From Goodfellowiella coeruleoviolacea (GTDB lineage: Bacteria; Actinomycetota; Actinomycetes; Mycobacteriales; Pseudonocardiaceae), in contig NZ_JAMTCK010000006.1 in assembly GCF_024171785.1 (NCBI RefSeq), positions 372,001 through 436,000 on the forward strand: DNA of 64,000 bases, written 5' to 3'. The notes beneath the pieces were generated by a model. It searched no databases. It was not told the origin of the DNA and saw nothing but the letters and a program-made list of their open reading frames with translations. This document shows, piece by piece, positions 51,827 to 59,607 of this stretch (within the stretch, counting starts at the first letter, position 1; every line of letters starts with the position of its first letter). The translations under genes and the position numbers were made by a program.

Positions 51827-53323
51827 TCACGAGCGGGCGGGTGCCGAGTGGTGGCGCTTGCCCATGACGTAGGTGGCGGCCACGGCGCGCTCGTCGCCGA
51901 GGGTCATCAGCGCGAACAGCCGCTCCTGGAAGCTGGTGGCGACCTCGGTGCGGCGGGCCAGCACCGGGGTGGCGGCCCAGTCCAGCACGACGAAGTCGGC
52001 TTCCTTGCCCGGTTGGAAGTTGCCGATCTGCTGGTCCAGTTGCAGCGTCCGCGCGCCGCCCAGGGTGGCCAGGTAGAAGCCGCGCGCCGCGGACAGCCGT
52101 TTTCCTTGCAGCGCCTGGACTTTGTACGCCTCGTTCAGGGTCTGCAGTAGCGAGTAGCTGGTGCCGCCGCCGATGTCGGTGCCCAGCCCGACCTGCACGC
52201 GGGCGCCGCGCGCCTCGGCCAGCTGGAACAGGCCGCTGCCCAGGAACAGGTTGGACGTGGGGCAGTGCGCGATGGACGAGTGGGTGGCGGCCAGCCGGGT
52301 GCGGTCCTGGTCGTCGATGTGCACGCAGTGCGCGAACACCGAGCGCGGCCCGAGCAGGCCGAACCGGTCGTAGACGTCGATGTAGGAGCGGGCGTTGAAC
52401 ATCGTGCGCACCAGGTCGACCTCGGCGCGGTTCTCGGCGGCGTGCGTCTGCAGCCACAGGTCGGGCCGCTCCTGGCGCAGCTGGCCGACCATCTGCAGCA
52501 GCTGCTCGGTGGAGGTGGGTGCGAACCGGGGCGTGATGCTGTAGCCGAGCCGGCCCCGGCCGTGCCAGCGCGCGATCAGGTCCAGGGTCTGCTCCCTGGC
52601 CTGCGCCACGCTGAGGTCGCGCAGGTGGCTGGGCGCGTGGGGTTCGCGGTCCATCAGCACCTTGCCGCACAGCACGCGCAGGTTGCGCCGCTCGGCCTCG
52701 GCGAAGAACGCGTCCACCGAGTTGGCGTGCACGGTGGGGAACACGCTGGCGGTGGTGGTGCCGGCGGCCAGCATCCGGTCCAGGAAGAAGCTGGCCATCA
52801 GCTCGGCGTGCCGGGGCTGGTCGAACCGGGACTCGGCCGGGTAGACGTACTTGTCCAGCCACTGCGGCAGCTGCTCGCCGTAGCTGGCGATCACGTCGAC
52901 CTGGCTGTAGTGCGCGTGGGTGTCCACGAAACCGGGCAGCACCAGCTGGCCGCGGTGGTCGATCACCTTGGCGTCGGCGGTGTGCTGGTCGGACAGCCGC
53001 TGCACCGGCCCCAGCCACACCACCTTGCCGTTCTCGATGACCAGCGCGCCGTCCTCGAACAGCTCCCACGCCTGCTCGGCCGGCGGGTCACCGGGATCGT
53101 CCAGGAAGTGCAGCAGGCACCCGTACACCACGGTGCGGTCGCAGCCGCTCGGGTCGGCGGCGTCGGCGTCCGGGTCGGCCGCGCGGTCGGTGGGCTGCCG
53201 GGGGCTGGCGTTGGCAGTGGCCATGGAGGTCATCAGATCAGCCGTGGCGGCCAGGCCGAGGCCGGCCAGGAAGTGCCTGCGTCCCACTGCGGAGAGCGTA
53301 GCCAAGCGGTTACCAGGAGTCAC
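51827..53323 (-). CDS. guaD: Guanine deaminase with twin-arginine leader
   Basis: A 498-residue amidohydrolase. Guanine deaminase features: LVLPGFVDTHAHYSQ (metal HxH), LQTHAAEN, VFAHCVHIDD, AHCPTSNLFLGSG and GLGTDIGGGTSYSLL. It converts guanine to xanthine. Unusually, the N-terminus from GTG 53323 has a twin-arginine-like leader (VGRRHFLAGLGLAATA then ATANA) before the enzyme proper, implying export, whereas characterised guanine deaminases are cytosolic. GATACT sits upstream without a Shine-Dalgarno; a longer start at 53389 would retain the same leader internally. Confidence 0.87.
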   Translation of the reverse strand: MTPGNRLATLSAVGRRHFLAGLGLAATADLMTSMATANASPRQPTDRAADPDADAADPSGCDRTVVYGCLLHFLDDPGDPPAEQAWELFEDGALVIENGKVVWLGPVQRLSDQHTADAKVIDHRGQLVLPGFVDTHAHYSQVDVIASYGEQLPQWLDKYVYPAESRFDQPRHAELMASFFLDRMLAAGTTTASVFPTVHANSVDAFFAEAERRNLRVLCGKVLMDREPHAPSHLRDLSVAQAREQTLDLIARWHGRGRLGYSITPRFAPTSTEQLLQMVGQLRQERPDLWLQTHAAENRAEVDLVRTMFNARSYIDVYDRFGLLGPRSVFAHCVHIDDQDRTRLAATHSSIAHCPTSNLFLGSGLFQLAEARGARVQVGLGTDIGGGTSYSLLQTLNEAYKVQALQGKRLSAARGFYLATLGGARTLQLDQQIGNFQPGKEADFVVLDWAATPVLARRTEVATSFQERLFALMTLGDERAVAATYVMGKRHHSAPARS

Positions 53324-53396
53324 GGCGCCAGTATCGAGGCGAATTCGATCTTGTGCCGGGCAACGCCACACCTGGGCGCCCTGATTCACCTGACCG

Positions 53397-53534
53397 GTGC
53401 CGATCAGCCGGCACGGCCCGGCCGGCGGTGCCGATCAGCCGGCACGGCCCGGCCGGCGGTGCCGATCAGCCGGCACGGCCCGGCCGGCGGTGCCGATCAG
53501 CCGGCCGCGTCCGGTCCGGGCGTGCCGATCAGCG
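53397..53534 (+). repeat. 31-bp tandem repeat array
   Basis: Three exact 31-bp units start at 53397, 53428 and 53459 (each opening GTGCCGATCAGCCGGCACGG), a fourth at 53490 matches for 16 bp and a fifth GTGCCGATCAGCG begins at 53522. The array overlaps the stop codon and last codons of the regulator at 53497-54456 and reaches toward the guaD promoter. There are no spacers. Confidence 0.92.
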
Positions 53535-54456
53535 CGGCGATGCCGTCGAGCAGCCGGCCGAGGCCGAACTCGAACAGGCCGTCGAGGTTGTAGTCGACCT
53601 CGTTGCGGGTGAACAGGCCGACCAGCGACGGCACCGTGCCCGCACTGGCCATCGCGGACAGCACCGCGTCGCCGTTGGCCTCCATCCACTCCGCGTCCCG
53701 CATGCCGGTGTCCCGTTCGGACTCGGTCTGCGTCGCCAGGTTCACCGCAACGCCCCGCACGTAGTTGAACACCGTGATGTAGGCGTAGGTGATGGTGGCC
53801 GCGTCGAGACCGACCCCGGTCAGGGCGCGGACCAGCCACTCCCCGTGCAGCATCATGTTGGGCAGCAGCTGCGGCTTGCCCACCGAGATCACCTGCGCCA
53901 GCCACGGGTGCCGCTGGTACAGCTCCCACTCCAGCCGCGCGGCCAGTTCCAGTTGCGCGCGCCAGCCCGCCGGGCGGTGCTCCGGCAGCCGGGCCTCGCC
54001 GAACGCGGTGTCGGCCAGCAGCAGCACCAGTTCGTCCTTTCCGGACACGTGCCGGTACAGCGACATGGTGGCCGCGCCCAGTTCGGTGGCGACCCGCCGC
54101 ATGGACAGCGCGGCCAGCCCCTCGGCGTCGGCCAGACCGAGGGCCGCGTGCACGATCCGGTCCCTGGACAGCTCGCCCTCGGGGGCACGCGGCTGCCGCC
54201 GGGCCGCCGGCGCGCGGTGGCACGCGGGGTCGGCCACCACGGTGCCGACCCCGGACACGGCCCGCACCAGCCCCTCCTGGCGCAGGGTGGCCAGCACCTT
54301 GGTGGCGGTGGCGATGGCCACGCCCCACTCCTGGGTGATCCGCCGCGCCGAGGGCACCCGGTCGCCCGGCCGCAGCTCGCCGTCGCTGATCCGGCGCCGG
54401 ATCTCACCGGCGATCCGCAGGTAGGGCGGTTCGCCCCGCTCGTCGACCCGGTTCAC
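53497..54456 (-). CDS. GntR-TetR hybrid transcriptional regulator
   Basis: A 319-residue protein combining an N-terminal GntR winged helix (YLRIAGEIRRRISDGELRPGDRVPSARRI..., about 9-75), then a TetR-type HTH (IVHAALGLADAEGLAALSMR, RRVATELGAATMSLYRHVSG; about 100-145) and a TetR C-terminal ligand domain. GTG 54456 follows GGGGAGG. It is divergent from the cytochrome P450 and CTAGTAC-bearing sites lie between them, so it probably controls the P450. Confidence 0.87.
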   Translation of the reverse strand: MNRVDERGEPPYLRIAGEIRRRISDGELRPGDRVPSARRITQEWGVAIATATKVLATLRQEGLVRAVSGVGTVVADPACHRAPAARRQPRAPEGELSRDRIVHAALGLADAEGLAALSMRRVATELGAATMSLYRHVSGKDELVLLLADTAFGEARLPEHRPAGWRAQLELAARLEWELYQRHPWLAQVISVGKPQLLPNMMLHGEWLVRALTGVGLDAATITYAYITVFNYVRGVAVNLATQTESERDTGMRDAEWMEANGDAVLSAMASAGTVPSLVGLFTRNEVDYNLDGLFEFGLGRLLDGIAALIGTPGPDAAG

Positions 54457-54489
54457 GTCGCCTCCCCGTCCCGCCACCAGCACACCCCA

Positions 54490-54499
54490 GTACTAGTAC
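54490..54499. promoter_or_regulatory. Palindromic operator candidate near the GntR-TetR gene
   Basis: GTACTAGTAC is a perfect 10-bp palindrome 34 bp upstream of the regulator start. CTAGTAC recurs at 54630-54636 in the P450 promoter. Confidence 0.5.
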
Positions 54500-54627
54500 A
54501 CCAGCCTGGCCGGAAACGCGAGCGGCACGACTCGGGCGTGCCCCCGCCCGCCCCGGTCACCAACGAGGTTTCCGATTGCTTTCCCGGGACATCCACCTGG
54601 GGCGGGCTCGCCGCGACAATGCCGGCG

Positions 54628-54666
54628 AACTAGTACAGTTGACGATGTACGCAGTATTTGTACGGT
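54628..54666 (+). promoter_or_regulatory. P450 promoter with overlapping operator
   Basis: AACTAGTACAGTT (54628-54640) overlaps a -35 TTGACG (54639-54644), followed after 16 bp by -10 TACGGT (54661-54666). The P450 ATG is at 54673, so transcription would start at or next to the start codon: a leaderless message under operator control. Confidence 0.55.
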
Positions 54667-54672
54667 GTACTC

Positions 54673-55947
54673 ATGTCCGACACCGCGTCCCCGCCCGCCG
54701 CACTGCCCACCACCAGGACCTGCCCGTTCGACCCGCCCGCCGAACTCGCCCGGCTGCGGGCGGAGCAGCCGGTCAGCCGCCTGGTCTTCGCCGACGGCTC
54801 GGCCGGCTGGCTGGTCACCGACCACGCGCTGGCCCGCCAGGTGCTGGCCGATCCCCGGTTCAGCTCGCGCGGCGACCTGCTGCGCTCCCCGCTGCGCCAG
54901 CGCGAGCCGGAGCCACCCGTGCCCGGGATGTTCATCTTCATGGACCCGCCCGAGCACCACCGCTACCGCAAGCTGCTCACCGGCCAGTTCACCGTGCGCC
55001 GGATGAACCAGCTCGAAGCGGAGGTCAGCCGGATCGTCGAGGAGCGGCTGGACGCGATGGAACAGCACGGCCCGCCGGTCGACCTGGTGGACGTGTTCGC
55101 GCTGCCGGTCGCCACCCAGCTGATCTGCCAGCCGCTCGGCGTGCCCTACGAGCAGCACGAGACCTTCGAGCGGCAGGCGAGCGCCATGCTCAGCCTGGCC
55201 GCCGGCCCGGCGGCGGACGCGGCCGGCGAGGCCATGTTCGGCTTCCTGCACGGGCTGGCGGCCAGCCGGCGGGCCGCCCCGGCCGACGACCTGATCAGCG
55301 ACCTGGTCACCAGGGGCGGACCGGACGGCACCGGCCTGGATGCCGCTGGGGTGGACGGCACTGGGCTGGATGCCGCTGGGCTGGACGGCACCGGGTTGGA
55401 TGACACCGGGTTGGATGACACCGAGGTGGCCGGCATCGCCATGATGCTGCTCGTCGCCGGCCACGAGACCACGGCCAACATGCTCGGCCTCGGCACGTTC
55501 GCGCTGCTGCGCCACCCCGCCCAGCTGGCCGCGCTGCGCGCCGATCCCGGGTTGGCCGGCGGCGCGGTCGAGGAGCTGCTGCGCCACCTGAGCATCGTCC
55601 AGTACGAGATGAACCGGACCGCGCTGGCGGACGTCGAGCTGGGCGGCCAGCTGATCAGGGCCGGCGAGGCGGTGTGCGTGTCGCTGCCCGCGGCCAACCG
55701 CGACCCGAACCGGTTCGAGCGCCCCGACGAACTGGACATCACCCGCTCGGCACGGGGCCACCTGGCCTTCGGGCACGGCGTGCACCAGTGCCTCGGCCAG
55801 CAGCTGGCCCGCGTCGAGCTGCGCGTCGGCTTCACCGCGCTGTTCCGCCGGTTCCCCGCGCTGCGCCTGGCCGTGCCGGCCGAGGAGGTGCCGCTGCGCG
55901 TGGACCGGGGCATCTACGGCGTGTACCGGCTGCCGGTCAGCTGGTGA
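54673..55947 (+). CDS. Cytochrome P450
   Basis: A 424-residue P450: oxygen-binding I-helix AGHETT (about 262-267), EELLRHLS of the K-helix region, and heme loop FGHGVHQCLGQQLAR with Cys373. Soluble bacterial type, similar to macrolide/xenobiotic CYPs. Just before the I helix, residues about 217-250 are a tandem repeat (DGTGLDAAG, period 10 residues, 30 bp in DNA), an insertion I would not expect in the family. Needs external ferredoxin and reductase; none is nearby. Confidence 0.93.
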   Translation: MSDTASPPAALPTTRTCPFDPPAELARLRAEQPVSRLVFADGSAGWLVTDHALARQVLADPRFSSRGDLLRSPLRQREPEPPVPGMFIFMDPPEHHRYRKLLTGQFTVRRMNQLEAEVSRIVEERLDAMEQHGPPVDLVDVFALPVATQLICQPLGVPYEQHETFERQASAMLSLAAGPAADAAGEAMFGFLHGLAASRRAAPADDLISDLVTRGGPDGTGLDAAGVDGTGLDAAGLDGTGLDDTGLDDTEVAGIAMMLLVAGHETTANMLGLGTFALLRHPAQLAALRADPGLAGGAVEELLRHLSIVQYEMNRTALADVELGGQLIRAGEAVCVSLPAANRDPNRFERPDELDITRSARGHLAFGHGVHQCLGQQLARVELRVGFTALFRRFPALRLAVPAEEVPLRVDRGIYGVYRLPVSW

Positions 55948-55965
55948 GCGGTTCCACCGCCGTGG

Positions 55966-56703
55966 TCACCGCTCCGCCGAGGTGGGTCCCACCACCGGCA
56001 GGGCCCGCGGCGACAGGCCCAGTGACCTGACCAGGTCGAGCATTTCCGCGCGGTAGAGCTTGTCCGACCGTTCGAGCTGGGGGCCGAGGTGGCCGTTGAC
56101 CTCCAGGCTGATCAGCCCGTGCATCCGCCCCCACACCCGCAGGGCCAGGCCGAACACACCCGGGTCCAGGCCGGGCAGTGCCTCCTGGACCACCGCAGCC
56201 GAGGTGGCCGCGAAGTCCGACCACTCGTGCGCGTGCTCGGCCTGACCGTCCCGGACGTGCGGCCAGGCGGCGGCCACCAGTTCGGTGAGCCCGACGCAGG
56301 CGCGCTTGGCCGCCGCCGAGAACGAGCCGGCCTGCACGGTGGCGGCCACGTCCCCGTAGATCAGCCGGAACCCCGTCGGGTTGGCCAGCGCCCACTCGCG
56401 CAGGGCCAGCCCCCAGGCCGCGATCCGGCCGCCGGTGTCGTCGGCGGGCACGGCGTCCCGCGCGGCCTCCACCCGGTCCAGCACGGACGCGTACACGTCG
56501 TTGATCAGCTCGCGCAGCAGCGCGTCCCGGGTGGCGAAGTAGCCGTAGACCGCGCTGCCGCTCATGCCCATCTCCCGGGCGATGGCCCGCAGCGAGATGG
56601 CGTCCGGACCGCCCTCGGCCAGCAGCCGCAGCGCCGTCTCCTTGATCTCGGCGGTGGTTCGCGCCCGCAGCCGGGCCCGTCTGCGCTGCGTGTGCTCGTC
56701 CAC
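55966..56703 (-). CDS. TetR-family regulator
   Basis: A 245-residue TetR protein with HTH in TALRLLAEGGPDAISLRAIAREMGMSGSAVYGYFATRDALL (about 25-65) and a C-terminal domain of the TetR_C_33/WHG type (WALANPTGFRLIYGDV). Divergent from the quinone reductase at 56799, its likely target. GTG 56703 has AAGG upstream; GTG 56712 is an alternative. Confidence 0.88.
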   Translation of the reverse strand: MDEHTQRRRARLRARTTAEIKETALRLLAEGGPDAISLRAIAREMGMSGSAVYGYFATRDALLRELINDVYASVLDRVEAARDAVPADDTGGRIAAWGLALREWALANPTGFRLIYGDVAATVQAGSFSAAAKRACVGLTELVAAAWPHVRDGQAEHAHEWSDFAATSAAVVQEALPGLDPGVFGLALRVWGRMHGLISLEVNGHLGPQLERSDKLYRAEMLDLVRSLGLSPRALPVVGPTSAER

Positions 56704-56705
56704 CC

Positions 56706-56733
56706 TTGACACCTTACAGGGTTCGATTAGAGT
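56706..56733 (+). promoter_or_regulatory. Sigma-70-like promoter of the quinone reductase
   Basis: TTGACA (56706-56711), 16-bp spacer, TAGAGT (56728-56733), 66 bp before the start codon and overlapping the 5' end of the divergent tetR gene. GTGCA/TGCAC arms around 56732-56754 could bind the repressor. Confidence 0.5.
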
Positions 56734-56798
56734 GCACTGCTGTGAATTCTGCACGCCGTATAGAAAACGAGCGGCGCACGAGCGAGGGGGCGGCGACC

Positions 56799-57788
56799 AT
56801 GACCAGGACCGTGTTGTTCGACGAGGTGGGCGGGCCGGAGGTGCTGCGCGTCGTGGACGTGCCCGTGGCCGATCCCGGCCCGGGCGAGGTGCTGGTGCGC
56901 GTCGAGGCCATCGGCCTGAACCGGGCCGAGGCGCTGTTCCGCTCGGGCGGCTACTACTACCCGGCGACCCTGCCCAACTCCCGGCTCGGCAGTGAGGCCG
57001 CGGGCGTGGTCGAGGCGGTCGGCCCCGGCGTGACCGACCACCGGCCCGGCGACACCGTGAGCGTGCTGGCGGTGTCCGGGTCCATGTCCGACCGCGGCGT
57101 GTACGCCGAGCGGATCGTGGTGTCCGCCAACGACCTGCTGCACCGGCCCGCCGAGGTGGACGCGGTCACCGGCGCGGCCGTGTGGCTGTCCTACCTCACC
57201 GCGTACGGCGCACTGGTCGAGGTCGGCCGGATGGCGCCCGGCGACCACGTGCTGATCACCGCCGCGTCCAGCGCGGCCGGCGTGGCCGCCATCCAGATGG
57301 CCAACCACGTGGGTGCCGTGCCCATCGCCGTCACCCGCACCGACGCCAAGCGGGACCGGCTGCTGGCGGCCGGTGCCGCGCACGTGCTCACCACGGCCGA
57401 GGGCGACCTGCCCGAGCGGGTCCGCGAACTCACCGACGGCCAGGGTGCCCGGCTGGTGTTCGACCCGGTGGCCGGCCCCGGCCTGGCCGAACTGGCCACC
57501 ACCGTGGCGCGCGGCGGCATGCTGATCGTCTACGGCTGGCTGGACACCCGGCCCGCGCCCCTGCCGTTGAACTGGCCGCTGCACATCGTCGGCTACGGCC
57601 TCAACCTGCTGCTGGAGGACGAGGGGCAGCGCCGCCGCGGTGAGGCGTTCATCAACGCGGGCCTGCGCGCCGGCACGCTGGCCCCGATCGTGGACCGCAC
57701 GTTCGACCTGGTCGACATCGTCGAGGCGCACCGCTACCTGGAGGCCAATAACCAGCTCGGCAAGATCGTGGTGACCGTCCAGCACTGA
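56799..57788 (+). CDS. NAD(P)H:quinone oxidoreductase-like MDR-family enzyme
   Basis: A 329-residue zinc-independent medium-chain dehydrogenase/reductase: GroES-like N-terminus with GLNRAEALFRSGGYY, Rossmann domain with ITAASSAAGVAAIQMA, C-terminal LEANNQLGKIVVTV. The structural-zinc Cys set is absent, as in quinone reductases. It probably reduces quinones or enones, fitting TetR-controlled detoxification. GAGGGGG precedes ATG 56799. Confidence 0.9.
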   Translation: MTRTVLFDEVGGPEVLRVVDVPVADPGPGEVLVRVEAIGLNRAEALFRSGGYYYPATLPNSRLGSEAAGVVEAVGPGVTDHRPGDTVSVLAVSGSMSDRGVYAERIVVSANDLLHRPAEVDAVTGAAVWLSYLTAYGALVEVGRMAPGDHVLITAASSAAGVAAIQMANHVGAVPIAVTRTDAKRDRLLAAGAAHVLTTAEGDLPERVRELTDGQGARLVFDPVAGPGLAELATTVARGGMLIVYGWLDTRPAPLPLNWPLHIVGYGLNLLLEDEGQRRRGEAFINAGLRAGTLAPIVDRTFDLVDIVEAHRYLEANNQLGKIVVTVQH

Positions 57789-57845
57789 CCCGACCCACGC
57801 GCCCAGGCCGCACGCGGCTGACCGCCGCCGACCCCCGGCCCCCGG

Positions 57846-58412
57846 TCAGCCCGTCGGACTCAGTCCCGCCACGGCCAGCCGGAACAGCCGGTCGGCCTGG
57901 GCGCCGGGATCGGGGTGGTGCTCGGTGGCCAGCACGATGCCGACGATCAGCGTGATCAGGTCCGCGACACTGACGTCCGGGGCCACCGCGCCGTCCCGCG
58001 CGGCGCGGCGCAGCAGCGGGCCGCCCGCCTCCTCCAGCGCCGCCGAGCAGCTGTTCTCGTACAGCGAGTCGCCCTCGGCGGGCTCGTAGGCCAGTGCCTC
58101 GGCCAGCCCCCGGGCGGCGACGCAGTAGGCGACGACCTCGCCCAGCCACTCCAGCAGCGCGGCCCGGCTGTCGCCCGTGCCGGTCAGCTCGCGAGCGCGG
58201 GCGCACAGCGCCTCGATCCGCTTGTGCGAGACCGCCGCCAACAGCGCCTGGCGGGTGGGGAAGTGCCGGCGCACGGTCGCCGAGCCCACCCCGGCGACGC
58301 GGGCGATCTGCTCCAGGGAGGCGCCAGCGCCGTGGGCCGCGACCTCGTCCTCGGCCACGGCCAGGATGCGCGCGTAGTTGCGCCTGGCGTCGGCGCGCTG
58401 GTGGTCGGACAC
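57846..58412 (-). CDS. TetR-family regulator
   Basis: A 188-residue TetR protein (HTH: GASLEQIARVAGVGSATVRRHF, about 30-51). GTG 58412 follows a perfect GGAGGTGA. It is divergent from a 55-codon fragment of an oxidoreductase gene (58506-58673), so its original target appears to be largely deleted while regulator and operator survive. Confidence 0.9.
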   Translation of the reverse strand: MSDHQRADARRNYARILAVAEDEVAAHGAGASLEQIARVAGVGSATVRRHFPTRQALLAAVSHKRIEALCARARELTGTGDSRAALLEWLGEVVAYCVAARGLAEALAYEPAEGDSLYENSCSAALEEAGGPLLRRAARDGAVAPDVSVADLITLIVGIVLATEHHPDPGAQADRLFRLAVAGLSPTG

Positions 58413-58468
58413 GGCGTCACCTCCGAGGTTGCTAAGTGGCGAACCCCGCCATATCGTAGCGGCAACCA

Positions 58469-58489
58469 AAACGGCGGGCCCCGCCGTTT
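58469..58489. promoter_or_regulatory. TetR operator candidate
   Basis: AAACGGCGG (58469-58477) and CCGCCGTTT (58481-58489) form a perfect inverted repeat with a 3-bp centre, between the tetR gene and the remnant gene. GGTTGC and GCAACC at about 58427-58466 form a second, looser symmetry. Confidence 0.6.
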
Positions 58490-58505
58490 AGCGTCCTCGC
58501 CGGAC

Positions 58506-58673
58506 ATGACCGAGGCGGAAGCCCTGGCCGCCGGCATGCCGGCGATGGGCGCCTCGCACGAGTGGCTGAACGTGGTCGGTCAGCCGGCCCGCCCGGAGTT
58601 CGCGCGGGACCTCGGCATCCCGCTCACCAGCTTCGCGCAGTGGGCGCGGGAGCACCTGCGCGCCGCCGCCTGA
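58506..58673 (+). pseudogene. C-terminal remnant of an NAD(P)-binding (NmrA/SDR-like) oxidoreductase
   Basis: ATG 58506 opens only 55 codons: MTEAEALAAGMPAMGASHEW, then GQPARPEFARDLGIPLTSFA ending WAREHLRAAA. This is the usual C-terminal end of NmrA-like NAD(P)H-binding proteins, which have a Rossmann domain of some 200 residues before it. That domain is absent; the fragment follows the TetR operator within 20 bp, so an internal deletion of the target gene is the simplest reading. It could still be a translated short peptide. Confidence 0.55.
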
Positions 58674-58767
58674 CCCACCCCGGTCTCGTTCGGCCCACCA
58701 GGCGGGCCGCTGGTCGTTGACAAGCCGGAACAACGGTGAGCCAACGGTTCCGGCCCGGCCAGGACAG

Positions 58768-59010
58768 CTACGGCCAGCGGGGTGCGGCCAGTTCGAGTCG
58801 CCGGAGCCGGTTCGGGTCGGCGACGAGTTCGTACTCGGTGATCCGCTCACCCTCGACCGCGACGGTGCGGGCGAGCACCAGCTGACCGCGCGGCGCGACC
58901 ACGATCCCCACCACCCCGTTGACCAGCGCCAGCTCCGCGAACCCCGCGCTCTGTCCACAGAGGACGATCTCCTCGGCGACGCTGCGCGCCCCGCTCGCCG
59001 AGACCGTCAC
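58768..59010 (-). pseudogene. C-terminal remnant of an ECF41-like sigma factor
   Basis: An 80-codon frame: GARSVAEEIVLCGQSAG, then ALVNGVVGIVVAPRGQLVLA and EGERITEYELVADPNRLRRL, ending shortly after. This is the C-terminal SnoaL-like domain of SigJ/ECF41-type sigma factors (NGxxGxVVAPRG ... I.EYELVADPxRL). The sigma regions 2 and 4 are missing and an unrelated plus-strand fragment begins directly beyond its upstream end. Second ECF41-type remnant in this window. Confidence 0.6.
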
Positions 59011-59040
59011 GTTCCTCGGTGACTAGCGGTTCCCACCGGC

Positions 59041-59184
59041 GCGGTTCACCTGGAGCACCACCGTTCCGGGGTCTTCCTGACCGAAGAGGACGACGTGCGG
59101 GCGTACCAGACCGCGGAAGCCGAGGTTCGCGCCCTGGCTGTGAACCCACAGGAGTCAGACGACTTCATAGCCAAGTTGGTCTGA
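59041..59184 (+). pseudogene. C-terminal remnant of an XRE/DUF5753 regulator
   Basis: The frame ending at TGA 59182-59184 reads LEHHRSGVFLTEEDDVRAYQ, then VRALAVNPQESDDFIAKLV. This is the conserved end of DUF5753 (Scr1-type) helix-turn-helix regulators. In this frame a stop occurs at 59020, and no HTH is present upstream, so only about 47 codons remain. It is followed by a DUF397 gene, its standard partner. Confidence 0.6.
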
Positions 59185-59199
59185 TCGAATGGAGACAAG

Positions 59200-59385
59200 C
59201 TGCCCGCGTCAACCCGCTGGAAGAAGTCCAGCCGGAGCGGACAGGAGTCGAGTTGCGTCGAACTGGCACACACGATGACCGCCGGGCGTGACTCGAAGAA
59301 CCCCGAAGGACCGGTGCTGACCTTCAGCCAGACCGAACTGACCAGGTTCCGCCACGCGGTGAAGGCCGGCCGCCTCAACGGCTGA
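59200..59385 (+). CDS. DUF397 protein, start codon unusual or lost
   Basis: In frame with the DUF5753 fragment and after its stop, the sequence reads TRWKKSSRSGQESSCVELAH, then GRDSKNPEGPVLTFSQTELT and FRHAVKAGRLNG, a complete DUF397 domain of about 60 residues. No ATG, GTG or TTG is in frame before it; CTG 59200 follows GGAGA at 4 nt and may serve, while the nearby ATG 59189 is out of frame, hinting at a small indel. DUF397 proteins pair with XRE/DUF5753 regulators in actinomycete development and toxin-antitoxin-like pairs. Confidence 0.65.
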   Translation: MPASTRWKKSSRSGQESSCVELAHTMTAGRDSKNPEGPVLTFSQTELTRFRHAVKAGRLNG

Positions 59386-59607
59386 CCACCGGCAGTCCAG
59401 CACGTTCGCGAACCCCTGAACGGGCGATGAGGTGGTCGGGGGTTGGGGGTTGGGGCTGGTCGTCCTGGTGTCGTCGAGCATGGTCGCAGATGCCGGGGCG
59501 TGGCCGCCGCGCGCTGGCGAGAATCCGTTGCAATGTGGCAATCCAGCCAGTTCCGGCCCGGCCTGGGGATGCTTAGCGTCGGGTTCTCCAGTCAGTTGAG
59601 GAGAACC

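Noticed and set aside
53397-53534. CRISPR array
   Set aside because: Repeats are directly tandem without spacers, too few, and no cas gene is present.
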